Program-made: the position numbers and the translations under genes | Notes under the pieces: model-generated | Told to the model about the DNA's origin: nothing | Seen by the model: only the letters and a program-made list of their open reading frames with translations | The model's database searches: none | From: Thermoleophilaceae bacterium | GTDB taxonomy: Bacteria > Actinomycetota > Thermoleophilia > Solirubrobacterales > Thermoleophilaceae | Reading direction: 5' to 3' | Length of the DNA: 64,000 bases | NCBI GenBank assembly: GCA_019683805.1 | Contig: JADGHQ010000004.1 | Span: forward strand, 1-64,000 | Shown here: piece by piece, positions 28,378-37,567 of the stretch | Position numbering within the stretch: position 1 is the first letter of the stretch | Layout: every line of letters starts with the position of its first letter

Positions 28378-29574
28378 TCAGCCCGCCGGAGCGGGCGGCG
28401 GCGTGAAGGGCACGGGCCGCGCGATCAGCCGGTGCGCCGCCGCCGAGCGCGTCCACGCGCGCAGCGCGTTGTAAGTGGCCCGCGGCTTGCCGTCGAGCGT
28501 GATCAGGCCCGTGTCCCAGTTCGGGCTGCCAGGAGGCGACACGAGCATGTACGCGAGCATCTGCTTGACGTAGCGGTTGCGCTGCGCCATCCGGAACGCC
28601 GCCTTCAGGTACGCCGCCTGGCGGCGGGTCGAGAAGGCGAAGCGGCCGCGCGTCAGGTAGCCGTACTCGGTCAGGTAGAGCGACGCGCCGGGCGGCGTGA
28701 TCAGCGCCCGGTTGGCCCGCAGGCGCGCCAGCGCGCTCGTGAGCCGCGGCAGCGTGGCGATCGTCACGTCGTCGGGCCCGCCGGTGCGCGTGCCGGGCGA
28801 CACCTCGTAGGCGTACGGGTGGTGCGCGTAGCCGTCGGCGCGCAGCGTGGCGCAGCGGCGGACGCGGCGGTACTGCCTGTTCGTGCAGGTCAGCGCGCGC
28901 AGGAACGCGAGCGGCGCTATCGACGAGCGGCCGCGCTTGCGGGGAGCGGTCTCGCCGATCAGCACCTTGGCGCGGGGGTCGACGGCCTTGATCGCGCGGT
29001 AGCCGCTCGTGTAGAGCGCGCGGTAGAGACGGGGCGCCGAGCCGAGCGGGTTGAGCCAGCTCTTCCAGTTCGGCTCGTTCCAGATCGCGTAGCGGTCGAC
29101 ACGGCCCCTGAAGTGCTTTGCGGCGTCGCGCGCGAAGGTCGCGAACTGGCGCGCGTTGGGCTTGTAGTTGCCGACGCGGTGGTTCGCCGTCGCCCAGCGC
29201 GGCGCGGGGCCGGTGAGCGTCAGCTCGACGCTGATGCCGCGCGCGGCGGCGCGGTCGATCAGGTAGTCGTAGCCGGCCCAGTTGTAGGTGAGCGTGCGCG
29301 GCCGCGTGCGCGCGCCGCCGCCGTCGACGATCCGGGACCAGATGACGTTGGCGCGGATGCGCGTCGCCCCGAGCGCCGCCGCCTTGTCGAGCGCCTTGTC
29401 GAAGTCGTAGTAGGAGCGGTAGACGAAGACGGGGTCGTCCTGCACGGCGACCTCCATCCCGCGTGCCGCGTGGGCGCTGCCCGCGCTGGTCAGCAGCGCG
29501 ATGGACGCCAGGAGCGCGGCGGCCGCGGCGAGCCGCCTGCGCGCGTGAACAGTCGTCTTCTCGGAATCGCTCAT
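28378..29574 (-). CDS. Secreted glycoside-hydrolase-like (clan A, TIM-barrel) protein
   Basis: A 398-residue secreted protein: twin-Arg-like start ARRRLAAAAALLASIALLTS and cleavage near SAHA-ARG at 36-39. The mature part has the clan GH-A pattern: ALGATRIRANVIWSR, then the acid/base Glu in IWNEPNWKSW (about E168) and the likely nucleophile Glu in LYLTEYGYLTRG (about E301). It resembles GH39/GH5-like proteins common in soil actinobacteria. Substrate unknown. It has its own transcript on the minus strand. Confidence 0.82.
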   Translation of the reverse strand: MSDSEKTTVHARRRLAAAAALLASIALLTSAGSAHAARGMEVAVQDDPVFVYRSYYDFDKALDKAAALGATRIRANVIWSRIVDGGGARTRPRTLTYNWAGYDYLIDRAAARGISVELTLTGPAPRWATANHRVGNYKPNARQFATFARDAAKHFRGRVDRYAIWNEPNWKSWLNPLGSAPRLYRALYTSGYRAIKAVDPRAKVLIGETAPRKRGRSSIAPLAFLRALTCTNRQYRRVRRCATLRADGYAHHPYAYEVSPGTRTGGPDDVTIATLPRLTSALARLRANRALITPPGASLYLTEYGYLTRGRFAFSTRRQAAYLKAAFRMAQRNRYVKQMLAYMLVSPPGSPNWDTGLITLDGKPRATYNALRAWTRSAAAHRLIARPVPFTPPPAPAG

Positions 29575-29655
29575 CGACCTACCCAACCCGTCGACTCCCG
29601 GCCGGTTGCGGCCGGGCCCAGGAGCGCGCGAGGGTATCGCGTCCGGGCGCGCTCC

Positions 29656-29661
29656 TACGAT
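29656..29661 (+). promoter_or_regulatory. Leaderless -10 element (TACGAT) before the MarR gene
   Basis: TACGAT stands 9 bases before the ATG; the spacer is CCCCCGCCG, with no ribosome-binding sequence. Confidence 0.5.
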
Positions 29662-29670
29662 CCCCCGCCG

Positions 29671-30105
29671 ATGCCGCGGCTCGAGATCGGTGACGCCCTC
29701 GCCCACCGGGCGCTCGAGGCGTTGCTGCGGGCGGAGGCGAGCGTACGGCGGACGCTCGCTGCCGAGCTCGAGCGCGAGGGTCTGTCCGCCGCCGGCTTCT
29801 CGGCGCTGGTGGTGCTGAACACCGCCGGCGGCGAGCTCGAGTTGCGCACGCTGCGCCGGCGGCTCGGCTGGAGCAAGGCGAACGCCACCGAGGTCACGCG
29901 CACCCTCGAGCGTCGGGGTCTCGTGGAGCGCGGCCGCATGCCGGACGACCGGCGGGCAGCGATCGTGCGCGCGACCCCGGAGGGGCTCGCCCTCGTGCGG
30001 CGGCTCTTCCCCGGGCACACGGCGCGCGTGAGCCGGGTCTTCTCGGCGCTCGACGAGGCGGAGAAACGCTCGCTCACCGAGATCTGCCGCAAGCTCGCGG
30101 CCTGA
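29671..30105 (+). CDS. MarR-family transcriptional regulator
   Basis: A 144-residue winged-helix regulator. LELRTLRRRLGWSKANATEV and TRTLERRGLVERGRMPDDRR form the recognition helix and wing, followed by AAIVRATPEGLALVRRLFPG. The N- and C-terminal helices form the dimer interface. Target genes are unknown; the divergent secreted glycosidase gene is a candidate because the two starts are 96 bases apart. Ligands of the family are usually small aromatic compounds. Confidence 0.9.
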   Translation: MPRLEIGDALAHRALEALLRAEASVRRTLAAELEREGLSAAGFSALVVLNTAGGELELRTLRRRLGWSKANATEVTRTLERRGLVERGRMPDDRRAAIVRATPEGLALVRRLFPGHTARVSRVFSALDEAEKRSLTEICRKLAA

Positions 30106-30129
30106 GCGAGGGACCGGGCCGGGGGTTCC

Positions 30130-30135
30130 TAGAAT
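30130..30135 (+). promoter_or_regulatory. Leaderless -10 element (TAGAAT) before ileS
   Basis: TAGAAT, a near-consensus -10 box, lies 9 bases before the GTG of ileS. No ribosome-binding site or T-box-like leader is present. Confidence 0.6.
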
Positions 30136-30144
30136 CCCGCCTCC

Positions 30145-33100
30145 GTGGCGCGCTACGACCCGGTTGACCCGCAGCAGTCCTTCCCGGCCCTTGAGGAGCA
30201 GGTGCTCCGGCGCTGGCGCGAGCGCGACGTGTTCCACGAGTCGATCCGCCGGCGCCAGGGCGCGAAGCTGTACGTCTTCTACGAGGGACCGCCCACGGCG
30301 AACGGCCTGCCGGGCTCCCACCACGTCCTCGCGCGCGTGTTCAAGGACGTCTTCCCGCGCTACCAGACGATGCGCGGCCGACTCGTCCACCGCAAGGCCG
30401 GTTGGGACTGCCACGGCCTGCCGGTCGAGATCGCGATCGAGCAGGAGCTCGGCTTCACCAAGAAGGATGACATCGAGCGCTACGGCGTCGCGGAGTTCAA
30501 CGCCAGGTGCCGCGAGGCCGTGCTCGCGTACATCGACGAGTGGAACGCGCTGACCGAGCGGATCGGGTTCTGGATCGACACCGACGACGCCTACTACACG
30601 CTCGACAACAAGTACATCGAGTCGGTCTGGTGGTCGCTCAAGCAGGTGTGGGAGCAGGGCCTGCTCTACGAGGGCAACAAGGTCGTCCCCTACTGCCCGC
30701 GCGACGGCACCGCGCTCTCGAGCCACGAGGTGTCGCTCGGCTACGAGGACGTGGTCGACCCGTCGGTATACGTGCGCTTCCCGGTCAAGGGCGAGGAGGG
30801 TGTCTCGCTGCTCGGCTGGACCACCACGCCGTGGACGCTGCTCTCCAACGCGGCGCTCGCCGTCCACCCGGACGTGACGTACGTGCGCGCGCGGCTCGGG
30901 GAGGAGCGCTTCATCCTCGCCGAGGCGCTCGTCGGGCGCGTGCTCGGCGAGGAGGCCGAGGTCGAGGCGCGCATGCGCGGCGCGGAGCTCGAGGGCACAG
31001 CCTACGAGCCGCCCTTCCCTTATATCTCCGACTTCGGCCCCCACAGCCACACCGTCCTGCTCGGCGACTTCGTGACGACCGAGGACGGCACGGGCGTCGT
31101 GCACACCGCGCTCGCCTTCGGCGACGACGACTTCCGCCTCGGCGAGAAGTACGGCATGAAGGTCCAGAACCCCGTCCGGCGCGACGGGACCTTCGACGAG
31201 CGGATCGAGCCGTTCGCGGGGCGCTTCGTGAAGGACGCGGACCCCGACATCGTCGAGGCGCTGCGCGCGAGCGGGCGGCTGTTCCGCGCCGAGGAGTACG
31301 AGCACTCGTACCCCCACTGCTGGCGCTGCGGCACGCCGCTCCTCTACTACGCGAAGCCGAGCTGGTACGTGCGCACCACCGCCCGCAAGGAGGACCTGCT
31401 CGCCGCGAACGAGGAGGTCACCTGGTACCCCGGGCACATCAAGCACGGCCGCTTCGGCGACTGGCTCGAGAACAACGTCGACTGGGCGCTGTCGCGCGAG
31501 CGCTACTGGGGCACGCCGCTGCCGATCTGGCGCTGCGCGGAGGGCCACGAGCACTGCATCGGATCGGTGGCCGAGCTGCGCGAGCTGGCCGGCGAGGTGC
31601 CCGACGACCTCCACAAGCCCTACATCGACGAGGTGACCTTCCCCTGCCCCAGCTGCGGCGGCGAGATGCGGCGCGTGCCCGAGGTGATCGACGTCTGGTG
31701 GGACTCGGGCTCGATGCCGTTCGCCCAGTGGCACGCGCCCTTCGAGAACGAGGAGGTCTTCCGCGAGCGCTTCCCGGCGGACTACATCTGCGAGGGTCTC
31801 GACCAGACGCGCGGTTGGTTCTACTCGCTGCTCGCGATCTCCACGCTCCTGTTCGGCCGCTCGTCGTTCAAGACGGTCCTCTGCCTGGGGCTGATCCTCG
31901 ACCCCGAGGGGCAGAAGATGTCGAAGAGCCGCGGCAACGTGGTGGAGCCGTGGGACGTGCTGAACACCTACGGCGCCGACGCCTTCCGCTGGTACTACTT
32001 CACCTCGAAGCAGCCCTGGGACGGCTACCGCTTCTCGCTCGAGACGGTCGGCGAGAGCGTGCGGCAGTTCCTGCTCACGCTCTGGAACGTCTACGGGTTC
32101 CTCGTCCTCTACTCGAACGTGAACGGCTTCGAGCGAGGCGAGCCGCAGGGGGGCGAGGAGACCGACCTCGACCGCTGGGCGCTCTCGCGCCTCCAGGCCA
32201 CCAAGCAGACCGCCATCGAGCGGCTCGACGACTACGACACGACCTTCGCGGGGCGGGCGATCGCGACCTTCGTCGACGAGCTCTCGAACTGGTACGTGCG
32301 CCTGTCCAGGCGCCGCTTCTGGAACGGCGACCCGGCGGCGCTGCGCACCCTCCGCACCTGCCTGATCGAGGCGTCGAAGCTGCTCGCCCCGCTCACGCCC
32401 TTCATCGCCGACGCGATCTACGAGAACCTCGACGGGTCCGAGCCGTCGGTGCACCTGACCGACTACCCCGAGCCCGACCCGGCGCTCCGCGACGAGCGGC
32501 TCGAGCACGACATGGAGGTCGTGCGGGACGCCGTCGAGCTCGGGCGCAAGGCGCGCAGCCAGGGCAAGGTGAAGCTGCGCCAGCCGCTGGGGGAGGCGGT
32601 GATCGTGGCGGCGGGCCGCGAGCGCGAGGCGCTCGAGCGCTTCGAGGCGCTGGTGCGCGAGGAGCTGAACGTGAAGGCGCTGCGCTTCGCCTCGCAGGCC
32701 GACGAGCTCGGCTCCTGGCGGCTCAAGCCGAACTACCGCACGCTCGGCCCCCGCTTCGGCAAGCGCATGCCGAAGGTGGCAGAGGCGGTCGCCGCGCTCG
32801 ACGCAGCGAGCGCCGCGCGCACGCTGCGCGAGGGCGGCACGGTGGGCGTGGTCGTCGACGGCGAGGAGCACCCGCTGGGCGCCGACGACCTCCAGCTCGT
32901 GCTCCAGCCGCTCGAGGGCTACCAGGTGGAGCGCGCCGGCACGCACGCCGTGGCGCTCAACCTCGAGCTGACCGAGGAGCTGCGCCGGGAGGGCATCGCG
33001 CGCGAGATCGTGCACGCGATCCAGAACGCGCGCAAGAGCTCGGGCCTCGACGTTGCGGACAGGATCGAGCTAAGGCTGGGCGGCAGCGCGGAGCTGCTCG

Positions 33101-33243
33101 CCGCCGTGCGCGCGCACGAGGACTACGTCACGGGGGAGACGCTCGCGACGAGCCTCGAGCTCGACGGCGCGCCGGACGGCGCCGGCGAGCGCGTGGAGAT
33201 AGAGGGGCAGCCCCTCAGGATCTCCGTCGCGCGCGCCGGCTGA
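30145..33243 (+). CDS. ileS: Isoleucyl-tRNA synthetase, type 2 (eukaryote-like)
   Basis: A 1032-residue class I synthetase that charges tRNA-Ile. The HIGH region reads GPPTANGLPGSHHVLARVFK and RKAGWDCHGLPVEIAIEQEL follows, the form seen in actinobacterial type 2 enzymes. KMSKS is at about 591-595. Zinc-type cysteine pairs (CWRCG and CPSCGG) and an editing domain with GWTTTPWTLLSNAAL are visible. The long C-terminal domain with ELTEELRREGIAREIVHAIQ is typical of the class. Type 2 enzymes are usually mupirocin-resistant. It is GTG-started, leaderless and apparently monocistronic. Confidence 0.97.
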   Translation: MARYDPVDPQQSFPALEEQVLRRWRERDVFHESIRRRQGAKLYVFYEGPPTANGLPGSHHVLARVFKDVFPRYQTMRGRLVHRKAGWDCHGLPVEIAIEQELGFTKKDDIERYGVAEFNARCREAVLAYIDEWNALTERIGFWIDTDDAYYTLDNKYIESVWWSLKQVWEQGLLYEGNKVVPYCPRDGTALSSHEVSLGYEDVVDPSVYVRFPVKGEEGVSLLGWTTTPWTLLSNAALAVHPDVTYVRARLGEERFILAEALVGRVLGEEAEVEARMRGAELEGTAYEPPFPYISDFGPHSHTVLLGDFVTTEDGTGVVHTALAFGDDDFRLGEKYGMKVQNPVRRDGTFDERIEPFAGRFVKDADPDIVEALRASGRLFRAEEYEHSYPHCWRCGTPLLYYAKPSWYVRTTARKEDLLAANEEVTWYPGHIKHGRFGDWLENNVDWALSRERYWGTPLPIWRCAEGHEHCIGSVAELRELAGEVPDDLHKPYIDEVTFPCPSCGGEMRRVPEVIDVWWDSGSMPFAQWHAPFENEEVFRERFPADYICEGLDQTRGWFYSLLAISTLLFGRSSFKTVLCLGLILDPEGQKMSKSRGNVVEPWDVLNTYGADAFRWYYFTSKQPWDGYRFSLETVGESVRQFLLTLWNVYGFLVLYSNVNGFERGEPQGGEETDLDRWALSRLQATKQTAIERLDDYDTTFAGRAIATFVDELSNWYVRLSRRRFWNGDPAALRTLRTCLIEASKLLAPLTPFIADAIYENLDGSEPSVHLTDYPEPDPALRDERLEHDMEVVRDAVELGRKARSQGKVKLRQPLGEAVIVAAGREREALERFEALVREELNVKALRFASQADELGSWRLKPNYRTLGPRFGKRMPKVAEAVAALDAASAARTLREGGTVGVVVDGEEHPLGADDLQLVLQPLEGYQVERAGTHAVALNLELTEELRREGIAREIVHAIQNARKSSGLDVADRIELRLGGSAELLAAVRAHEDYVTGETLATSLELDGAPDGAGERVEIEGQPLRISVARAG

Positions 33244-33274
33244 CGCCCCGACCCGCCGCGCCGCTCAGGTGCGG

Positions 33275-33604
33275 CTACGCCGCGAGCGCGGGCTCGAGCT
33301 CCTGCTCGAGGCGCTGCTTCGGAAGCGCGCCGATCACCTTGTGGGCGACCTGCCCGTTCTTGAAGAGGATCAGCGTGGGGATCGACAGGACGTCGTACTT
33401 CGCGGCCGTCTGCTGGTTCTCGTCGACGTTGAGCTTCACGATGCGGATGTCGTCGCGCTCCTGGGCGATCTCCTCGAGGCTTGGCGCGATCACGCGGCAC
33501 GGCCCGCACCAGGGCGCCCAGAAGTCGACGAGCACCGGCGTGCTCGACTCGAGCACCTCGGCGTCGAAGTTGTTGTCGGTCACGTCCTTGATGTTTCCGG
33601 CCAC
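33275..33604 (-). CDS. trxA: Thioredoxin
   Basis: A 109-residue thioredoxin: FWAPWCGPCRVIAPSLEEIA with active-site Cys33 and Cys36, NVDENQQTAAKYDVLSIPTL with the cis-Pro, and LILFKNGQVAHKVIGALPK. It reduces protein disulfides in the cytosol with thioredoxin reductase, which is not in this window. The GTG start is chosen because it leaves the usual short strand before the core; an ATG is not available in frame nearby. It lies 38 bases upstream of the glycosyltransferase stop, so a shared transcript is unlikely but not excluded. Confidence 0.95.
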   Translation of the reverse strand: MAGNIKDVTDNNFDAEVLESSTPVLVDFWAPWCGPCRVIAPSLEEIAQERDDIRIVKLNVDENQQTAAKYDVLSIPTLILFKNGQVAHKVIGALPKQRLEQELEPALAA

Positions 33605-33642
33605 TTTTCGATGCTCGCTTTCGCTTCGGTTTCCCGGTCGCT

Positions 33643-34383
33643 TCAAAAAGTATAGCGGCGGGCCGAGCGCTGCCTGAGCCGCAGCGCCGGCACCTTCCAG
33701 ACCGCCTCCAGGGCGATCCTCGGAGTCATCTTGGACGCCCCGCGCTCGCGCTCGCGGAAGGTGATCGGGACCTCCTCCACGCGGAAGCCCGCCTCGAGCG
33801 CGCGGTAGGTGAGCTCGATCTGGAAGCCGTAGCCGTCGGCGTGGACCGAGTCGAGGTCGAGCCGCTCGAGCACCTCGCGGCGGAAGCACTTGAAGCCGCC
33901 GGTGAGATCCCGCACCGGCACGCCGAGCACGCGGCGCGCGTACCAGCAGCCCCCGCGCGAGAGCAGGCGGCGGTGGAGCGGCCAGTTCTCGACGCGGCCG
34001 CCGTCGCAGTAGCGCGACCCGAGCGCGAGATCGGCGCTCTCGCGCGCCGCCGCCACCAGGCGCGGGACGTCGCGGGGATCGTGCGAGAAGTCGGCGTCCA
34101 TCTCCATCACGTACTCGGCGCCGCCCTCGAGTGCGACGCGGAAGCCCGCGAGGTACGCCCGGCCGAGGCCCTCCTTCGCCGTGCGGTGCAGCACGCGAAC
34201 GTGCTCGCTCTCTGAGGCAAGCCGGTCTGCGATCTCGCCCGTGCCGTCGGGCGAGCCGTCGTCCACCACGAGCACCGTGTGGTCGGCCGAGGCCTCGGCG
34301 AGCCGGGGCAGCAGCGCGCGCACGAACGGCTCGAGGTTCTCGGCCTCGTTGTAGGTGGGCAGGACGAGCCAGACGCCGGGCAT
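33643..34383 (-). CDS. Polyprenol-phosphate mannosyltransferase-like glycosyltransferase (GT2, DPM1-type)
   Basis: A 246-residue GT2 enzyme. The opening GVWLVLPTYNEAENLEPFVR, VVDDGSPDGTGEIAD, the metal motif EMDADFSHDP and the DLTGGFKCFRREVLERLDLD stretch are those of polyprenol monophosphomannose synthase. VPITFRERERGASKM closes the catalytic part. It should transfer mannose (or another hexose) from a nucleotide sugar to a lipid phosphate at the inner face of the membrane. No transmembrane C-terminal domain is present, as in short bacterial forms. Confidence 0.92.
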   Translation of the reverse strand: MPGVWLVLPTYNEAENLEPFVRALLPRLAEASADHTVLVVDDGSPDGTGEIADRLASESEHVRVLHRTAKEGLGRAYLAGFRVALEGGAEYVMEMDADFSHDPRDVPRLVAAARESADLALGSRYCDGGRVENWPLHRRLLSRGGCWYARRVLGVPVRDLTGGFKCFRREVLERLDLDSVHADGYGFQIELTYRALEAGFRVEEVPITFRERERGASKMTPRIALEAVWKVPALRLRQRSARRYTF

Positions 34384-34391
34384 GGCGCGCG

Positions 34392-34398
34392 TAGAGTA
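34392..34398. promoter_or_regulatory. Overlapping divergent -10 elements (TAGAGT / TACTCT)
   Basis: The plus strand reads TAGAGT at 34392-34397 and the minus strand TACTCT at 34398-34393. The minus hexamer is 9 bases from the glycosyltransferase ATG; the plus hexamer may serve the PolX gene. Confidence 0.45.
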
Positions 34399-34429
34399 AG
34401 GCCCCCAGCCGAAAGGAATCCTGAGGACC

Positions 34430-36175
34430 GTGCGCAACGCCGAGATAGCCGACGCCCTCGACGAGCTCGGGAGCCTCTACGAGCTCGACGGGGCGATCGT
34501 CCACCGGGTGGTGGCGTACCGGACGGCCGCCCGCTCGGTGCGCGACGCGCCGGTGTCGGTCGCGGAGCTCGCGAGGCAGGGGCGCCTCGAAGAGCTGCCC
34601 GGCATCGGCAAGACGCTCGCCGAGAAGATCGTGGCGCTGCTCGAGACGGGCACGATCCCGGCCGCCGAGAAGCTCAAGGGGAAGCTCCCGCCGGGCTTGA
34701 TCGAGATCACGCGCATCCCGGGCCTCGGCCCCAAGCGCGCGCGCCGGCTCTACGACGAGCTGGGCGTGGCGTCGCTCGACGACCTGCGCCGCGCCGCCGA
34801 GTCGGGCAGGATCCGGGAGGTCGCGGGCTTCGGCCGCAAGGCGGAGGAGAACATCCTGCTCGCGCTCGCCGCGGGCGCCGACGGGCGGCCGAAGCCGCGC
34901 ACGCTGCTCTCGCGCGCGCTCGAGATCGCCGAGGCGCTCGCCGGAGCGCTGCGCGAGCACCCGGCGGCGGATCGGGTCGAGATCGCCGGCAGCGCCAGGC
35001 GGATGACCGAGACCTGCAAGGACCTCGACCTGGTCGCGACCGCGCGCGACCCCGAGGCGCTCGCCGCCGCCTTCTGCGAGCTGCCGCTGATCGCCGAGGT
35101 CGTCTCCTCGGGCGCGGCCGGCGTCAGGGCGGTGACCAACAACGGCATGAGCGTGGACCTGCGGATCGTGCCCCCTGAGAGCTTCGGCAACCTGCTGCAG
35201 CACTTCACCGGCTCGAAGGCCCACAACGAGCAGCTGCGCGCGGACGCCGTGCGGCGCGGGCTGCACGTGTCCGAGTACGGCGTGCTCGACGACGCCACCG
35301 GCACGACGCGCTCCTGCGCGACCGAGGAGGAGGTCTACGAGCTGCTCGGCCTCCCGTACATAGAGCCCGAGCTGCGCGAGGGGCGCGGCGAGCTGCAGGC
35401 CGCGCGCGACGGCACGCTGCCCAGGCTCGTGCGCGTCGAGGACATCCGCGGCGAGCTGCACTGCCACACCACCACCAGCGACGGGCGCAACTCGATCGAG
35501 CAGATGGCGGAGGCCGCGAAGGCGCGCGGCTACGAGTACCTCGCGATCACCGACCACTCTGCCTCGCACGGCTTCGGCAACGACGTGCAGCCCGACGCGC
35601 TGCGGGCCCAGATCGAGCGCGTGCGGGCGCTCGACGCGCGCATGGACGGGATCAGGCTGCTTGCGGGCAGCGAGGTGAACGTGCTGCCCGACGGCTCGCT
35701 CGACTACGACGACGAGCTGCTCGCCGAGCTCGACTGGATCGTCGCGAGCGTGCACACCTCGTTCCGCATGGGCGAGCGCGAGATGACCGAGCGCATGATC
35801 CGGGCGATGGAGCACCCGCTCGTCGACGCGATCGGACACCCCACGGGGCGGCTGATCGAGCGGCGGGAGCCCTACCGGCTCGACATCGACGCAGTGATCG
35901 AGGCCGCGGTGCGGACCGGCACCTTCCTCGAGATCAACGCCAACCCGGACCGCCGCGACCTCGACGAGCGCAACGCCCGCCGCGCCGTGGAGGGCGGCGC
36001 GCTGGTGGTGATCGACTCCGACGCCCACGGCGTCGAGACGCTCGCGAACATCCGCTACGGCGTCGCGACCGCGCGGCGGGCGTGGCTCACAGCGGAGAGC
36101 GTGGCGAACACCCGCTCCTGGCCCGAGCTCGACGCGCTGCGCAAGCGCGGCCGCGCGCGGGCCGGCGGCCGCTGA
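34430..36175 (+). CDS. polX: DNA polymerase X family protein with PHP domain
   Basis: A 581-residue PolX. Helix-hairpin-helix motifs (LEELPGIGKTLAEKI at about 56-70 and ITRIPGLGPKRARRLYDELG) come first. The polymerase catalytic aspartates are D198 and D200 in KDLDLV and D242 in VDLRIV. The PHP domain begins at about 339: HCHTTTSDGRNS with H344 and H346, then AITDHSASHGF, SEVNVLPDGSLDYDD and IDSDAHG. It should fill short gaps in base excision repair and carry 3'-5' exonuclease or AP activity. GTG start with TGAGGA 4-9 bases before it. Confidence 0.93.
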   Translation: MRNAEIADALDELGSLYELDGAIVHRVVAYRTAARSVRDAPVSVAELARQGRLEELPGIGKTLAEKIVALLETGTIPAAEKLKGKLPPGLIEITRIPGLGPKRARRLYDELGVASLDDLRRAAESGRIREVAGFGRKAEENILLALAAGADGRPKPRTLLSRALEIAEALAGALREHPAADRVEIAGSARRMTETCKDLDLVATARDPEALAAAFCELPLIAEVVSSGAAGVRAVTNNGMSVDLRIVPPESFGNLLQHFTGSKAHNEQLRADAVRRGLHVSEYGVLDDATGTTRSCATEEEVYELLGLPYIEPELREGRGELQAARDGTLPRLVRVEDIRGELHCHTTTSDGRNSIEQMAEAAKARGYEYLAITDHSASHGFGNDVQPDALRAQIERVRALDARMDGIRLLAGSEVNVLPDGSLDYDDELLAELDWIVASVHTSFRMGEREMTERMIRAMEHPLVDAIGHPTGRLIERREPYRLDIDAVIEAAVRTGTFLEINANPDRRDLDERNARRAVEGGALVVIDSDAHGVETLANIRYGVATARRAWLTAESVANTRSWPELDALRKRGRARAGGR

Positions 36176-36736
36176 TCAGCGCAGGCTGCTCGCGTGCGAG
36201 ACGGGCGCGCCGTAGCGCTCCTCCTCGCGGGACCCGTCGAGCTTGCGGAACCACGGCGTGCGCACGAGCCGCGTGGGCTTGAACGGGGACGTGGGCTCGA
36301 CGTAGAAGCGGACCCCGTCGCGCTCCTCGATCGCCGCGACCGCCGCGGCCTGCTTGCGCCACACGAGCGCCGCGCCGAGCGCGAACCCGGACGCCACGGC
36401 CGGCACCTGCGGGATCAGGAACGCGAGGGCGCCCGCGACGAGCGTGAACGCGGCGAGGACCCACATCCGGTTGAAGAGGATGCGGCCCGGCTCGTGCTCG
36501 GGGATCGCGGTGGCGGTGCGGGCCTGCGCCAGCAGGCTCGCGATGCCGTGAGACACCGCCGCGCCGCGCCCGAGCCAGAGCCCGCCCACCGTCGCGATCG
36601 TCCACCAGCCGAGCCCGAAGTAGAGCAGGGTGGTGTCGTCCTTCGCGCGCGCGCCGGCGACCGCCACGATCACGAGCGCGGTGGCTGAGGCTGCGAAGAG
36701 CAGCACCGAGGTCCTGAGGAAGTCCGTGAAGCGCAT
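36176..36736 (-). CDS. Membrane protein of unknown function
   Basis: A 186-residue protein with about four membrane segments: residues about 7-28 (SVLLFAASATALVIVAVAG), 38-55, and two at about 90-125 (MWVLAAFTLVAGALAFLIPQ). A soluble basic tail of about 55 residues ends with FKPTRLVRTPWFRKLDGSRE. I do not recognise a family. The ATG overlaps the otsB stop by one base, so the two are co-translated. Confidence 0.75.
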   Translation of the reverse strand: MRFTDFLRTSVLLFAASATALVIVAVAGARAKDDTTLLYFGLGWWTIATVGGLWLGRGAAVSHGIASLLAQARTATAIPEHEPGRILFNRMWVLAAFTLVAGALAFLIPQVPAVASGFALGAALVWRKQAAAVAAIEERDGVRFYVEPTSPFKPTRLVRTPWFRKLDGSREEERYGAPVSHASSLR

Positions 36737-37548
36737 CAGGCCTCCGCGAGCGCGGACAGCACCTGCCGGAAGCCGTCGACGCCGTCGACCACCACGTGGG
36801 CGCGGGAGAGGATCGCCGCGGGCGCCTCGTCGGAGCGCACGCCCACCCGGACCCCCGCGCGCAGCGAGCCCCCGGCCACCAAGCGGTCGAGGGCGTCCCA
36901 GGCGTCGAGGTCCGTGGCGTCGTCGCCGCCGAACATCGCCGCCTCGACCGAGCGCGGGGACACGAGCTCCTCGACGGCCCGGCCCTTGCCGAAGGGCACC
37001 GGCGGGCGCACCTCGAGCACCTTGCGGCCCCAGTGGGTCGCGAAGCCTTCCTCCTCGGCCTCCCGCGCCAGCTCCTCGACGCGCCGGCGCGCCGCCGCCT
37101 CGTCCGGCGCGCCGCGCCAGTGGAACGCGGCGATCGGGCCCTTGTCCTCGATCCGGACGCGCGGGTTGCGCAGCGAGCGGTCGTCGTGCCTGCGCACGAA
37201 CTCGCGCACGCGGGGCGCCCAGCGCTCGAAGGCGTGGTTCGGGCGGGGGGTGCTCGCCCCCGGCTCGAGCATCTCGGCGCCGTGGCTGCCCACGTAGACG
37301 ATGCCGCCGACGCCGACCAGCCGGCGCGCCTCGGCCGCCGGGCGCCCGGAGACGCACGCCACACGGGCGTAGCGCCGCGCGATCGCGGCGAGCAGCCGCG
37401 AGGTCTGCTCGGGCACCCACGCGTCCTCGGCGCGGCTGACGATCGGCGAGAGCGTGCCGTCGATGTCGCACAGCACCGCGGCTCGTCGCGGGTCCTGCGT
37501 GAGCGGGCGAAGCGCCTCCTGCAGGGTTTCCGCAGTGTGTGCAGACAC
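36736..37548 (-). CDS. otsB: HAD-type trehalose-phosphatase-like protein (OtsB family)
   Basis: A 270-residue HAD phosphatase of the trehalose-6-phosphate phosphatase type. Motif I is LCDIDGTLSP with D28 and D30, ARVACVSGRPAAEARRLVG and VGSHGAEM follow, and GGDDATDLDAWDAL gives motif IV. I chose GTG at 37548, not the ATG 21 bases upstream, because that ATG overlaps the divergent TSUP start. CATACT is 7 bases before the GTG. No otsA is present. With gpgS nearby, a role in compatible-solute metabolism is possible, including glucosyl-3-phosphoglycerate dephosphorylation. Confidence 0.85.
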   Translation of the reverse strand: MSAHTAETLQEALRPLTQDPRRAAVLCDIDGTLSPIVSRAEDAWVPEQTSRLLAAIARRYARVACVSGRPAAEARRLVGVGGIVYVGSHGAEMLEPGASTPRPNHAFERWAPRVREFVRRHDDRSLRNPRVRIEDKGPIAAFHWRGAPDEAAARRRVEELAREAEEEGFATHWGRKVLEVRPPVPFGKGRAVEELVSPRSVEAAMFGGDDATDLDAWDALDRLVAGGSLRAGVRVGVRSDEAPAAILSRAHVVVDGVDGFRQVLSALAEA

Positions 37549-37554
37549 GAGCCG

Positions 37555-37561
37555 TAGTATG
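37555..37561. promoter_or_regulatory. Overlapping divergent -10 elements (TAGTAT / CATACT)
   Basis: TAGTAT on plus lies 7 bases before the TSUP ATG at 37568; CATACT on minus lies 7 bases before the otsB GTG. The two hexamers share five bases, so polymerase probably cannot occupy both at once. Confidence 0.45.
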
Positions 37562-37567
37562 CCCGCC

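Noticed and set aside
28378-33015. A 1545-codon open frame on the minus strand through ileS
   Set aside because: Only its last 398 codons (the secreted glycosidase-like protein) are real; the rest is the antisense shadow of ileS, caused by high GC.
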